NCBI RefSeq assembly: GCF_014837295.1
Contig: NZ_JACYHB010000009.1
Location: 1-64,000 of the forward strand
DNA length: 64,000 bases
Direction: 5' to 3'
Source: Cellulosimicrobium arenosum
Lineage (GTDB): Bacteria > Actinomycetota > Actinomycetes > Actinomycetales > Cellulomonadaceae
Part shown: piece by piece, positions 22,768-31,848 of the stretch
Position numbering within the stretch: position 1 is the first letter of the stretch
Layout of the letters: every line of letters begins with the position of its first letter
Notes under the pieces: generated by a model
Databases searched by the model: none
Seen by the model: only the letters and a program-made list of their open reading frames with translations
Told to the model about the DNA's origin: nothing
Position numbers and translations under genes: made by a program

Positions 22768-24684
22768 ATGGCCGTCTCCGAGTTCGACCGCCTTGTCGTC
22801 ACCCCACGACGCACGCAGTACGTGCGCTCCGCGTCGTTCGGCCCCCCGGCCGAGCCCGCACGGTCCACCGCCCCGCCCCGGGACGAGAACTCGGCGGCAC
22901 GCTCGCCGTCGCTCGTGCTGATCATGCTGATCGCCACGCTCGGGGTCGTGGCCTATGCCGTCTTCCTGCTCAACCCTGCCAACCGGGGCGACGCGCTGCC
23001 CTACGTCATGGTCATCACCGCCGAGACGGTGCTGGTCACCCAGGCGCTGCTCGCGATGTGGACCGTGCTCTCGAGCGGGCACGACACGCGCGGCTTCTCC
23101 TTCCACCACGCGAAGGACCGGCTGTTCGACGTCCCCGAGATCATCCGCGACAACGCCGAGGACGACCCGACCCGCTGGAACCTGTACCTGCACGACGAGC
23201 CCGTCACCGTCGACGTCTTCATCACGACCTACGGAGAGGACCTCGACACCATCGCGCGCACCGTCCGCGCCGCCGTCGCGATCCGCGGAACCCACCGCAC
23301 GTGGGTGCTCGACGACGGCCGGTCCGACGACGTGCGCGACCTCGCCGCCCAGCTCGGTGCACGCTACGTGCGCCGGCTGTCGAGCAACGGCGCGAAAGCC
23401 GGGAACGTCAACCACGCGCTCGCCATCGCCAAGGGCGACTACTTCGTCATCCTCGACGCCGACTTCGTCCCCCGGCCCGAGTTCCTCGTCGAGACCGTGC
23501 CGTTCTTCGTCAAGGACGACGTCGCGTTCGTCCAGACGCCGCAGACCTACGGCAACCTCGACAACCTCATCTCGCGCGGTGCCGGGTACATGCAGGCCGT
23601 GTTCTACCGGTTCGTCCAGCCCGGCCGGAACCGGTTCAACGCCGCGTTCTGCGTCGGCACCAACGTGATCTTCCGCCGCGCCGCGATCGACGACATCGGC
23701 GGCATGCACACCGACTCCAAGTCGGAGGACGTGTGGACGTCGCTCATGCTCCACGAGCGCGGCTGGAGGACGGTCTACATCCCCACGACCCTCGCCGTCG
23801 GCGACACCCCCGAGACCGTCGAGGCCTACACCAAGCAGCAGCTGCGCTGGGCGACCGGCGGATTCGAGATCATGCTCCAGCACAACCCCCTGAGCCCGCG
23901 GCGCACGCTCACGCTCGACCAGCGCCTGCAGTACACGGTGACCGCCACGCACTACCTGGCGGGCATCGCGCCGCTCGTGCTGCTGCTCGTCCCGCCGCTG
24001 CAGATCTACCTGGACCTGACGCCCATGAACCTCACGATCTCGTGGGGCACGTGGCTGCTGTACTACGCCGGGTTCTACGTGCTGCAGATCGCCATCGCGT
24101 TCTTCACCCTCGGCTCGTTCCGGTGGGAGGTGCTCATGCTCGCGTCCGTGTCGTTCCCGATCTACACCAAGGCCCTGTGGAACGCGATGACCGGCAAGGA
24201 GCAGGCGTGGCACGTGACCGGGCAGAAGGGTGCCGTCCGGTCGCCGTTCACCTTCATGATGCCGCAGGTGCTGTTCTTCGCGTTCCTGCTCATCACGTCG
24301 GCGGTCGGGGCGTGGAAGGAGTGGGGCGACGCGATGCCGAGCCTCGCCCTCGCGTGGAACGTGACCAACACGTTCATCCTCGGGGCGTTCGTCGTGACGG
24401 CGTTCCGGGAGTCGGTCGCGGCGAAGAGCGTGGCACGTTCCGAGAGAGGGCAGCGGCCCGGCGGGGTGCGGCGGCGGGGGCGGGCGGTCGCGCCGGGTCT
24501 TCCATCCGGCGCCTCGTTCCTCGGCGCCTCCCGCCAGGCCCGCCACGACCCGGTGCGACCGCCCGTCCCCGCCGCCTCGTCCGACCGTGCGGACTCGCGG
24601 CGGTCCGCGGGTGCGCTCGCCGTCTCCTCCCTGCCCGACGGCGCGTCGTCGGGTCCCGTCGTCCCTGCCGGAGGTGTCGCATGA
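22768..24684 (+). CDS. Processive family 2 glycosyltransferase, cellulose/curdlan synthase-like
   Basis: A 638-residue inner-membrane synthase that would polymerise a beta-glycan from a nucleotide sugar and extrude it. There are two N-terminal helices (about 48-68 and 76-101). The cytosolic GT-A domain has the processive motifs D182-D-G, D230-A-D, S319-E-D (the TED position) and QQLRW 357-361. Further helices lie at about 389-410, 423-445 and 510-560. No PilZ domain follows; the last about 90 residues are a polar Arg/Ser/Pro tail, so direct c-di-GMP control as in BcsA is not evident. It is the first gene of an overlapping operon ending in a beta-1,3-glucanase, which points to a beta-1,3-glucan product. 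That is inference. Confidence 0.85.
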   Translation: MAVSEFDRLVVTPRRTQYVRSASFGPPAEPARSTAPPRDENSAARSPSLVLIMLIATLGVVAYAVFLLNPANRGDALPYVMVITAETVLVTQALLAMWTVLSSGHDTRGFSFHHAKDRLFDVPEIIRDNAEDDPTRWNLYLHDEPVTVDVFITTYGEDLDTIARTVRAAVAIRGTHRTWVLDDGRSDDVRDLAAQLGARYVRRLSSNGAKAGNVNHALAIAKGDYFVILDADFVPRPEFLVETVPFFVKDDVAFVQTPQTYGNLDNLISRGAGYMQAVFYRFVQPGRNRFNAAFCVGTNVIFRRAAIDDIGGMHTDSKSEDVWTSLMLHERGWRTVYIPTTLAVGDTPETVEAYTKQQLRWATGGFEIMLQHNPLSPRRTLTLDQRLQYTVTATHYLAGIAPLVLLLVPPLQIYLDLTPMNLTISWGTWLLYYAGFYVLQIAIAFFTLGSFRWEVLMLASVSFPIYTKALWNAMTGKEQAWHVTGQKGAVRSPFTFMMPQVLFFAFLLITSAVGAWKEWGDAMPSLALAWNVTNTFILGAFVVTAFRESVAAKSVARSERGQRPGGVRRRGRAVAPGLPSGASFLGASRQARHDPVRPPVPAASSDRADSRRSAGALAVSSLPDGASSGPVVPAGGVA

Positions 24685-25418
24685 CCTGGTCCAACCGCTT
24701 CCGACTCGTCGCCGGGCTGCTCGCGGTCGTGCTCGTGTGCGCCGCGCTGACGCTCGTCATGAACCGCCGCCTCGCGCAGGCCACGAGCGAGTCGGCCACG
24801 ATCCGGGCCGAGTCGCTCGGCATCGGCACGGACTACGCCGGGACCGTCAGCGAGGCGCTCGTGGAGGACGGTGACGAGGTCGCCGCGGGCGACCCGTTGT
24901 TCACCGTGAGCAGCCTGACGCTGCAGCACGACCTGGCGCTCGGGCTCGTGAGCACCGACACGGCCGCGTACCAGGTGGACGACGACGGCACGATCACGCT
25001 CGTCGCCCCGTACGACGCCGTCGTGACGGAGGTCGCCGCGCGCCAGGGCGCCTTCGTCGAGGCGGGGTCCACGATCGCGACGCTCGACCGGGCCGGTTCC
25101 CTGACCGTCGACGCCCAGGTCGAGCTCGACCCGAGCGACTTCGCGCGCGTGCGCACCGGCGCGCCCGTCAGGATCCTCCTGCCGGACCGGAGCGAGCTGA
25201 CGGGCGAGGTCGCGTCCGTGTCCGTGACCGACGACGAGGAGGAGAACAGGGTGCTCGCGACGGTCGAGGTGACCAGCGACGAGCTCGCCGACGGTGCGAA
25301 CGACGGGCTCGTGTCGTCGGGAACTCCGGTCGTCGCGAGCATCGACCTGCACGTCGACGGACCGCTCGCCGGGGTGAACGAGACCTTCGGGGACTTCCTG
25401 CGGAAGGTGGGGCTGTGA
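24681..25418 (+). CDS. HlyD/Alg44-like membrane-anchored accessory protein of the glycan synthase
   Basis: A 245-residue protein with one N-terminal helix (RLVAGLLAVVLVCAALTLV) and an extracytoplasmic part. The extracytoplasmic part holds two lipoyl-like half motifs (DYAGTVSEALVEDGDEVAAG and APYDAVVTEVAARQGAFVEAG) and a beta-barrel region (SDFARVRTGAPVRILLPD). This is the layout of periplasmic adaptor (HlyD) proteins and of Alg44-type polymer secretion partners. ATG 24681 overlaps the synthase stop, and its own stop overlaps the GH81 start (GTGA). It most likely guides the nascent polymer across the envelope. Confidence 0.72.
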   Translation: MTWSNRFRLVAGLLAVVLVCAALTLVMNRRLAQATSESATIRAESLGIGTDYAGTVSEALVEDGDEVAAGDPLFTVSSLTLQHDLALGLVSTDTAAYQVDDDGTITLVAPYDAVVTEVAARQGAFVEAGSTIATLDRAGSLTVDAQVELDPSDFARVRTGAPVRILLPDRSELTGEVASVSVTDDEEENRVLATVEVTSDELADGANDGLVSSGTPVVASIDLHVDGPLAGVNETFGDFLRKVGL

Positions 25419-27550
25419 GCACGCCGACGAACGGGCGCTACGCGCCGTGCGCGCTCGCCCTGGCGACGGCCCTGGTGCTGCTGAGCGGCTGCAGCGTCTT
25501 CGGGTCCGACGCCGCGCCGGCCGACAGCGAGGACGGTGGTGCCGTCGTGGTGCAGCCCGCCGCGGACCGCACCGGTACGCTCCCGGACGTGGACCCCTCG
25601 ATCCTGCCGCAGGAGTCGGTGGCGCCCGCGCCCACGATGCGTCTCGCCGACGGTCTCGTCCCGCCGACGAACCGCTGGTTCTCCGGGCTCGTGCTCGGCG
25701 ACGAGCCGCTCCCCGTGTTCCCGGTGCCGCTCGCGTTCGGCACGACCGACGGCGGGTTCGGCGTCGGGCTGCCGGCCGTGGAGGTCACCCCGACGGCGAT
25801 CGTCGGGCCCTTCGTCCCGCAGGTCGGGGTCGACGTGGGGGCCGCGTCGTCGGTCCTCACCGCGTACGACACGGCCTCGGTGACCCTCGAGCTGCGCGAC
25901 GCCGACGGCTCGCCGCTCGGAGACGTGAGCCTCGTCCAGGGGTCGCCCGTCCTGCGGTACACCGCGGCGACGGACCAGACGGCCGGGCTGACCCAGGCGT
26001 TCGTGGCGTCGGACGACGCGGACGGGCTCGTCACGGCGGAGATCGACGGGCGCACCTGGCTCCTGGTCGGTCCGGACGGGCCGTCCGACGCGGAGTCGAT
26101 CGCCGCCGACGGACGCTCCGTCGACCTTGCTGCGGGGGAGTCGGTCGCGTTCGTCCCGGCCCCCGACCCGGTCGGGTCGTCGGGGCAGACCTCCGACGAG
26201 GTGCTCGTCACGCTCGCGACGGCGGCGGCCATCCCGGTGACCGGCACGAGCCTCGCCTACGGCGCCGACGACTCCGGCGTGACGACCGCGATCACCTACG
26301 AGACGGGCTCGCCCGACGCGGGGACCGTCGTCGTGCGGATGCCGCACCAGCGCGAGGACGGGGCGACGTGCGACCTCGGCACGTACGCGACCGTCCACGG
26401 CACGGTCGAGGTGTGCGTCACGCGCACGCTCTCGTGGTCGAGCCCCGCGGTCGAGCCGGCGGGCGCGCTCGACGTCTCGGGGCTCACCGCCGACCAGGAA
26501 GCGGAGCTCGCCGACCAGGTGCGCGCGGACGCCGCGGCACGCGAGGACGGGCTGGACCTGCCGTCGGACACGTACTTCGGCGGCAAGTCGCTCGCCCGCG
26601 AGGCGAACCTGCTCGTCCTCGCGGAGCAGCTCGGTCTCGACGACGTCGCTGCCCCGCTGCGCGAGCAGCTCACCGCGGCGCTGCGCGAGTGGGCCGAGCC
26701 GGACGGCTGCCAGTCCCGCGACGCCCGGTGCTTCGTGTACGACCCGGCGGTGCGCGGGGTCGTCGGGAAGACGCCGAGCTTCGGTTCGGACGAGTTCAAC
26801 GACCACCACTTCCACTACGGCTACTTCCTGTACGCCGCGGGCATCCTCGCGGCCGACGACCCGGGGCTCGCCGCCGACCTCGCGCCCGTCCTGGACCTGC
26901 TCGCCGCAGACGTCGCGGCGGGTGCGGGCAGCGACGACTTCCCGGCGCTGCGGGTGTTCGACGCGTACGCCGGGCACTCCTGGGCTGCCGGGTACTCGCC
27001 GTTCGCGGACGGGAACAACCAGGAGTCCGCGTCCGAGGCGGTGTCCGCCTGGAACGGGCTCGCGCTCTGGGCCGCGGCGAGCGGCGACGACGAGCTGGAG
27101 ACCCAGGCCCGGTGGCTGCTCGGCGCCGAGGCCGCGTCGGCGCGGGAGTACTGGACGGACTTCGACACCGACGACCCCGCGGTCGACGGGTTCTCCCACT
27201 CGGTGACGTCGCTCGTGTGGGGCGGCAAGCGCGACTGGGCGACGTGGTTCAGCGCGGAGCCGAGCGCGATGCTCGGGATCCTCGTGCTGCCCACCCAGCC
27301 GGTAGCGCAGTACCTCGCGGGCGACCCGGAGCGCATCCGGGCCAACCTCGACGAGGCGCTCGGCGGCCCGCGCGAGGACCCGGCGTCGTGGGACGTCATG
27401 TTCGGCGACCAGCTCCTCATGTACTCCTCGCTCGCGGGGCCGGACGACGCGGCGTCGGCGCTCGACGTGGCCCGCGACCTGCCGGACGAGCGCATCGACG
27501 ACGGCAGCACGCGCTCGTACCTGCTCGCGTTCCTCATGTCCCGCACCTGA
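25415..27550 (+). CDS. GH81 endo-1,3-beta-glucanase lipoprotein
   Basis: A 711-residue family GH81 inverting endo-beta-1,3-glucanase. The lipoprotein signal ends VLLSGC with the lipidated C26, so the enzyme is anchored outside the membrane. An N-terminal beta-sandwich (about 75-330) is followed by the alpha/alpha barrel. The barrel holds the GH81 hallmark DEFNDHHFHYGYFLYAAG (D463 the likely acid) and GNNQESASEA at 533-542 with E537 and E541, the conserved acidic pair. The GTG start overlaps the previous stop. As the third gene of a synthase operon it occupies the place that BcsZ cellulase has in cellulose operons, suggesting it trims or releases a beta-1,3-glucan. Confidence 0.9.
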   Translation: MSTPTNGRYAPCALALATALVLLSGCSVFGSDAAPADSEDGGAVVVQPAADRTGTLPDVDPSILPQESVAPAPTMRLADGLVPPTNRWFSGLVLGDEPLPVFPVPLAFGTTDGGFGVGLPAVEVTPTAIVGPFVPQVGVDVGAASSVLTAYDTASVTLELRDADGSPLGDVSLVQGSPVLRYTAATDQTAGLTQAFVASDDADGLVTAEIDGRTWLLVGPDGPSDAESIAADGRSVDLAAGESVAFVPAPDPVGSSGQTSDEVLVTLATAAAIPVTGTSLAYGADDSGVTTAITYETGSPDAGTVVVRMPHQREDGATCDLGTYATVHGTVEVCVTRTLSWSSPAVEPAGALDVSGLTADQEAELADQVRADAAAREDGLDLPSDTYFGGKSLAREANLLVLAEQLGLDDVAAPLREQLTAALREWAEPDGCQSRDARCFVYDPAVRGVVGKTPSFGSDEFNDHHFHYGYFLYAAGILAADDPGLAADLAPVLDLLAADVAAGAGSDDFPALRVFDAYAGHSWAAGYSPFADGNNQESASEAVSAWNGLALWAAASGDDELETQARWLLGAEAASAREYWTDFDTDDPAVDGFSHSVTSLVWGGKRDWATWFSAEPSAMLGILVLPTQPVAQYLAGDPERIRANLDEALGGPREDPASWDVMFGDQLLMYSSLAGPDDAASALDVARDLPDERIDDGSTRSYLLAFLMSRT

Positions 27551-27610
27551 CCGCCCGGGCACTACCCTGCTCCGGGGGCTGTTCACAGGATCTACACGGG
27601 CGGGAGAGCC

Positions 27611-28933
27611 ATGAGCGCCATCGGGTGGCGGGTGCACGGGAACGGCAGGACGGTCGCGCCGGGGGACGCGGTGGCGCCGGACGAGCGGCTCAGCTGGCCG
27701 CGCACCGTCGGGATCGGCATGCAGCACGTCGTCGCGATGTTCGGCGCGACGTTCCTCGTGCCGCTCATCACCGGGTTCTCCCCGGCGACGACGCTGTTCT
27801 TCTCGGCGATCGGTACGGCCGGTTTCCTGCTCATCACGAGGAACCGGCTGCCCAGCTATCTCGGGTCGAGCTTCGCGTTCATCGCGCCCATCGGCGCGGC
27901 GACCGCGTCGCAGGGGCAGTCGGTCGCCGTCGGCGGCATCCTCGTCACGGGTCTCGTGCTGGCGGGCGTCGGTCTCGTCGTGCACCTCGCGGGTGCGCGG
28001 TGGATCGACGTCGTCATGCCGCCGGTCGTCACGGGCACGATCGTCGCGCTCATCGGCTTCAACCTCGCCCCGGCGGCGTGGGGCAACTTCCAGCAGGCGC
28101 CCGTGACGGCCGTCGTCACCCTCGCCTCGATCATCCTCGTGACCGTGCTGTTCCGGGGCATCCTCGGGCGGCTGTCGATCCTGGTCGGCGTGGTCGTCGG
28201 GTACGTCGTCGCGACGATCCAGGGCGAGGTGGACTTCGAGCCCGTGCGGGACGCCGCGTGGCTCGGGCTGCCCGAGTTCGTCACGCCGACGTTCGACGTC
28301 GCGGTGCTCGGGCTGTTCGTGCCCGTCGTGCTGGTCCTCATCGCCGAGAACGTGGGGCACGTGAAGTCGGTCGCCGCGATGACGGGCAAGAACCTCGACG
28401 ACCTCACGGGCCGCGCGCTGTTCGCGGACGGTCTCGCGACGACCTTCGCCGGCGTCGGCGGCGGGTCCGGCACGACGACCTACGCCGAGAACATCGGCGT
28501 CATGGCGGCGACGCGCGTGTACTCCACCGCCGCCTACTGGGTCGCCGCGGCGACCGCGCTCGTGCTGTCGCTGTCGCCGAAGTTCGGTGCCCTGGTCGCG
28601 ACGATCCCGGCCGGTGTCCTGGGCGGGGCCACGACGATGCTCTACGGCATGATCGGCGTCCTCGGCGCGCGCATCTGGGTGCAGAACAAGGTCGACTTCT
28701 CCGACCCGGTGAACCTCACCACGGCCGCGGTGCCGCTCGTCATCGGCATCGCGAACTTCACCTGGGTCACCGGTGACCTCACGTTCGAGGGCATCGCGCT
28801 CGGCACGGCGGCGGCGCTGGTGATCTACCACCTCATGCGGACCATCGCCCGATGGCGCGGCACGAGCGAGGAGCCCGCGAGCCCGGCGTCCGCGCCGGGC
28901 GGCGACGAGCACGCGGTCCACGACGCCCGCTGA
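27611..28933 (+). CDS. uraA: Uracil/xanthine permease, NCS2 family
   Basis: A 440-residue nucleobase symporter with about 12-14 helices. Family markers are GIGMQHVVAMFGATFLVPLITG near the start, the substrate-binding segment IAENVGHVKSVAAMTGKNLDD, GVGGGSGTTTYAENIGVMAATRVYS and PAGVLGGATTMLYGMIGVLGARI. The AENxGHV and GxxxTTYxENIGV motifs are those of UraA-type uracil permeases rather than xanthine-specific ones. A GGGAG site precedes ATG 27611. TACCCT (27562-27567) is a possible -10. No pyr-type attenuator is seen in the short leader. A short hairpin overlapping its stop may end the transcript. Confidence 0.92.
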   Translation: MSAIGWRVHGNGRTVAPGDAVAPDERLSWPRTVGIGMQHVVAMFGATFLVPLITGFSPATTLFFSAIGTAGFLLITRNRLPSYLGSSFAFIAPIGAATASQGQSVAVGGILVTGLVLAGVGLVVHLAGARWIDVVMPPVVTGTIVALIGFNLAPAAWGNFQQAPVTAVVTLASIILVTVLFRGILGRLSILVGVVVGYVVATIQGEVDFEPVRDAAWLGLPEFVTPTFDVAVLGLFVPVVLVLIAENVGHVKSVAAMTGKNLDDLTGRALFADGLATTFAGVGGGSGTTTYAENIGVMAATRVYSTAAYWVAAATALVLSLSPKFGALVATIPAGVLGGATTMLYGMIGVLGARIWVQNKVDFSDPVNLTTAAVPLVIGIANFTWVTGDLTFEGIALGTAAALVIYHLMRTIARWRGTSEEPASPASAPGGDEHAVHDAR

Positions 28934-28951
28934 CGGCGGGTGCACGTCGGG

Positions 28952-29602
28952 CTAGGACAGGCGCAGGCCCAGCGTCAGGCCGTCCTCGGTGACCGCGAGC
29001 TCCGTGAGCCCCAGGTGCCGGTAGAAGCCCACCGCCCCGACGTTGGCGCGCGCGACCCCGAGGTGCACGCCGGGGACGCCGGCCGACCGCAGGGCGTCGA
29101 ACAGCGTCGCGAGCAGCCGCCGCCCGTTGCCGCCGCCCTGTGCCCCCGGCAGCAGGTCGACGTGCAGGTGTGCCGGGTAGTCCGCGACCAGGTGCGGGTC
29201 CGTGCGCCGCGGTGCGTGGATCAGCCGCACGAGCTCGGCGTCGCGGGAGGCGTCCGGGAAGTCGTCGAGCGGATAGCGCTCGCGCAGGGCAGGCCACCAC
29301 TCCCGTTCGCACCGCTCCTCGAACGCGAGGGTGTCCCGCGTGCCGACGACGTACCCGACGGCGTCCCCTGCGTCGTCGAGCACCGACGCGAGGTCCGGCT
29401 CGAGCGCGAGGTACGCGCCGAGGTAGACCTCGCCGAGGAGCCGTGGATCGCGAAGGTCGGCCGTGGCGTCCTGGCCGGCGGCCCCGGTGCGCAGGCAGAC
29501 GTCGTAGAGGCGGTCGACCTCGGTACGGTCACCGACGCGGGCCGGCCGGATCGGGAGACGAGAGACCGGCGGCACCGGGGGTCCCGGTGGCCCCGAGGTC
29601 AC
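28952..29602 (-). CDS. GNAT family N-acetyltransferase
   Basis: A 216-residue acetyl-CoA-dependent acetyltransferase. The N-terminal strand and helix (IRPARVGDRTEVDRLYDVCLRTG), HLHVDLLPGAQGGGNGRRLLATLFDAL (the acetyl-CoA pyrophosphate loop, GNGRRL) and the C-terminal VARANVGAVGFYRHLGL define the GNAT fold. The long insertion and the overall shape recall the acetyltransferase-like domain attached to bacterial beta-N-acetylglucosaminidases. The substrate is unknown. The GTG start overlaps the LytR_C gene stop by 4 bases, so the two are translationally coupled. Confidence 0.82.
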   Translation of the reverse strand: MTSGPPGPPVPPVSRLPIRPARVGDRTEVDRLYDVCLRTGAAGQDATADLRDPRLLGEVYLGAYLALEPDLASVLDDAGDAVGYVVGTRDTLAFEERCEREWWPALRERYPLDDFPDASRDAELVRLIHAPRRTDPHLVADYPAHLHVDLLPGAQGGGNGRRLLATLFDALRSAGVPGVHLGVARANVGAVGFYRHLGLTELAVTEDGLTLGLRLS

Positions 29603-30276
29603 CCCTGGGCCGCCTCGGCGGCGGGGTCGTCCTCCGCGGGCGGGGCCGGCGACGGCGTCGGGGCGACCTCGTCGAGCGGGACGCAGCCGGCGGGGTCCTC
29701 GAGCGGGGTGTCGGCGTCCAGGCCGACCAGCTCCGGGTCGACCAGGCCGACGAAGTCCTCGCCGATGTACAGGTCGACCGCCCCGCCCTCACGGTCGTCG
29801 AGCACGAGGCCGGGATCCTGGTAGTGCGCCGCGAGGGTGTACGCGGCGGCGATCCCCTTCGCGCCGAAGTGGATCTGCGTGCGCGCCATCGGGTCCGGTC
29901 CGTCCACGCCGTCGGCGTCGGGCGCGTTGCCGATGGCGTCCACGGTGAAGCCGCGCTCGAGCAGGGACTCCTGGTTGGTCCCCGCCAGCGGGGCGCTCGA
30001 GCCGGACGCGTTGAGCACCGTCACGTGGACCTTCTTCGCGGCGACGGGCAGCGTCTCCTCCGGCAGGCACGGCACGTCGACGTCGGCGAGCTCGTCGGCC
30101 TCCTCGGGGGTCGACAGCGCGCGGTCGAACGGTGCCTCGATCGCTCCCGTGTAGACGGCGAGCGCACCGAGCCCGACGAGAGCGAGGAACGCGATGAGCA
30201 GCCCGAACACCACGGCCTGGCGCTCGTGCATACGCCGACGGCGCACGGTCCGGGCGCGTCGGGGGTCGGTGCTCAC
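29599..30276 (-). CDS. Membrane-anchored LytR C-terminal domain protein
   Basis: A 225-residue protein with a basic N-terminus (RRARTVRRRRMHERQ), one helix (VVFGLLIAFLALVGLGALAVYTG) and an external LytR_C domain at about 80-180. The domain runs KVHVTVLNASGSSAPLAG... LLERGFTVDAIGNA, RTQIHFGAKGIAAAYTLAAHY, then DLYIGEDFVGL. LytR_C domains often accompany LytR-CpsA-Psr enzymes that attach polymers to the wall, but no such catalytic domain is present. GTG 30276 lies 6 nt after TAGGTT on its strand, so it is probably leaderless. It is followed by the overlapping acetyltransferase gene. Confidence 0.82.
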   Translation of the reverse strand: MSTDPRRARTVRRRRMHERQAVVFGLLIAFLALVGLGALAVYTGAIEAPFDRALSTPEEADELADVDVPCLPEETLPVAAKKVHVTVLNASGSSAPLAGTNQESLLERGFTVDAIGNAPDADGVDGPDPMARTQIHFGAKGIAAAYTLAAHYQDPGLVLDDREGGAVDLYIGEDFVGLVDPELVGLDADTPLEDPAGCVPLDEVAPTPSPAPPAEDDPAAEAAQG

Positions 30277-30301
30277 GCCAGAAACCTACCGGACGCTCGC
30301 C

Positions 30302-30598
30302 TCATCGCACGGTCAGCACGCGCGCGTGGAGGATCGCACGCTGCTGGAGCGCGGCGCGCAGCGCGCGGTGCAGCCCGTCCTCCAGGTACAGGGCGCCCTG
30401 GTACTCGACGACGTGGGCGAACAGGTCGCCGTAGAACGTCGAGTCCTCGGAGAGCAGGGTGTCGAGATTGAGCGTGCGCTTCGTGGTGACCAGCTCGTCG
30501 AGCCGCACCTGACGTGGCGGTACGTCCGACCAGTCCGACGCGCTGACCCTGCCGTGGTCCGGGTAGGGGCGCCCGTCTCCGACGGCCTTGAAGATCAT
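30302..30598 (-). CDS. Conserved small actinobacterial protein, often annotated VapB-family antitoxin
   Basis: A 98-residue soluble protein: MIFKAVGDGRPYPDHGRVSA, then PPRQVRLDELVTTKRTLNL, STFYGDLFAHVVEYQGALYL and DGLHRALRAALQQRAILHARV. I recall near-identical proteins across Micrococcales. Databases often label them VapB antitoxin, but no partner PIN-domain toxin lies beside it and the sequence lacks an evident AbrB/VapB DNA-binding motif. The GLHR..A end recalls ParB-like substrate loops. ATG 30598 sits 7 nt after TATGAT, indicating a leaderless transcript; an in-frame ATG at 30610 is less likely. It precedes the LytR_C gene by 25 bases in the same direction. Confidence 0.7.
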   Translation of the reverse strand: MIFKAVGDGRPYPDHGRVSASDWSDVPPRQVRLDELVTTKRTLNLDTLLSEDSTFYGDLFAHVVEYQGALYLEDGLHRALRAALQQRAILHARVLTVR

Positions 30599-30742
30599 GC
30601 GGGCAATCATAGGTGCCCGACGGCGGCACGGGGCCCAGGTGTTCGGCTGATGGTCACGTGGTCGTCACGACTTCCCCACGGCGGCGGGGACTCGCTGTCC
30701 TGGGCGTGCCTCCCGAGGGTGGGCGCGTGGTGGACTGCAGCC

Positions 30743-31846
30743 ATGACGCCCACGCTGCCCGACGCGCCTCCCGCCGCGACGCGTCGTCGTGCGCTGAGCC
30801 CGTTGTCGGCCCGACGCCGCGTGATCGGCTGGGTCCTGGCGCTGACGTCCCCCGGAGCGATCTCGCTCCTGTTCCTGGACACGGGCGGTCTCGTCGGCCT
30901 CCCCACGCAGGTGCTCGTCTTCCTCGCCCTGACGGTCGCCGTCGCGCTGGTCGGGGGGACGTGGCCGGCGCTCGCGTGCGCGCTCGTGTCGTTCCTCTGC
31001 ATCAACTGGTTCTTCACGCCGCCGACCCGGCTCCTGAGCGTCGCGGACCCGGAGAACCTGCTCGCGCTGCTGCTGTTCGTGCTCGTCGCCGTCGGGGTCG
31101 CGTCGGTCGTGGACCTCGCGGCGCGGCGCCACGTCCAGGCGTCGCGAGCAGCGGTGCTCGCGGAGACGGATGCGGCCCGCACGGCGCTGCTCGCCGCGGT
31201 CTCGCACGACCTGCGCACGCCGCTGGCGGCGATCCGCACGGCCGTCGACGGGCTGCGCGCGACGGACGTCGAGCTCGCGCCGCAGGACGCGGACGCCCTG
31301 GTGGAGACGGTCGCGACGTCGACCGGGCGGCTGGAGCAGCTCATCGACAACCTGCTCGACCTCTCGCGCCTGCAGGCCGGGGCGGTCGTGCCGTCGCTGC
31401 GAGCGGTGTCGTTGGACGAGGTGGTGCCGGTCGCGATCGAGCCGGTCGCGGGCTCCGTCGAGCTCGCCCTGCCGGACGACCTGCCCTTCGTCCACACCGA
31501 CCCCGGGCTCCTCGAGCGCGTGGTCGCGAACGTCGTCGCGAACGCGGTGCGCTGGTCGCCGGGCCGAGTGCAGGTGGCGGTGGCGGTGTCGCCCGCCAGG
31601 GTCGAGCTGCGCGTCGTGGACCGCGGTCCCGGTCTCGACGCCGCCGCGAAGGCCCGGATGTTCGAGCCCTTTCAGCGCCTCTCCGACACCGGGGGGAGCG
31701 GCGTGGGTCTGGGCCTCGCGGTGGCTCAGGGCTTCGCCCGGGCGGTCGGTGCGACGATCCTCCCCGAGGACACCCCTGAGGGAGGGCTGACGATGGTCGT
31801 GTCGGTGCCCCGCGCCGAGCCGCACCGCGACGAGCCCGGGGTCTGA
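30743..31846 (+). CDS. Sensor histidine kinase, KdpD-like (DUF4118) without the N-terminal KdpD domain
   Basis: A 367-residue membrane kinase. Four helices of the DUF4118 type lie at about 28-125 (VIGWVLALTSPGAISLLFL, INWFFTPPTRLLSVADPENLL). The dimerisation domain has SHDLRTPLAAIRT with phospho-acceptor H155. The ATPase domain has NVVANAVRWS (N box), VDRGPGLD (G1), FEPFQRLSD and SGVGLGLAVAQGFARA (G2). True KdpD proteins are about 900 residues with a KdpD/USP sensor half, which is missing here. The start is uncertain because no strong ribosome site is seen. The response regulator follows after 2 bases and a potassium transporter lies just beyond. Confidence 0.85.
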   Translation: MTPTLPDAPPAATRRRALSPLSARRRVIGWVLALTSPGAISLLFLDTGGLVGLPTQVLVFLALTVAVALVGGTWPALACALVSFLCINWFFTPPTRLLSVADPENLLALLLFVLVAVGVASVVDLAARRHVQASRAAVLAETDAARTALLAAVSHDLRTPLAAIRTAVDGLRATDVELAPQDADALVETVATSTGRLEQLIDNLLDLSRLQAGAVVPSLRAVSLDEVVPVAIEPVAGSVELALPDDLPFVHTDPGLLERVVANVVANAVRWSPGRVQVAVAVSPARVELRVVDRGPGLDAAAKARMFEPFQRLSDTGGSGVGLGLAVAQGFARAVGATILPEDTPEGGLTMVVSVPRAEPHRDEPGV

Positions 31847-31848
31847 GC

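Noticed and set aside
19879-24546. A 1555-codon minus-strand open frame
   Set aside because: It spans four well-supported plus-strand genes (PPK2, Dabb, LLM, GT2) and encodes Arg/Glu/His-rich low complexity.
28928-28942. Strong terminator after the uracil permease
   Set aside because: The stem CCCGC/GCGGG is only 5 bp, includes the stop codon and lacks a T-run. It was mentioned only in the gene entry.
30302-30598. VapBC toxin-antitoxin module
   Set aside because: Although this protein is often labelled VapB, there is no PIN-domain or other toxin gene beside it. It neighbours a LytR_C gene instead.
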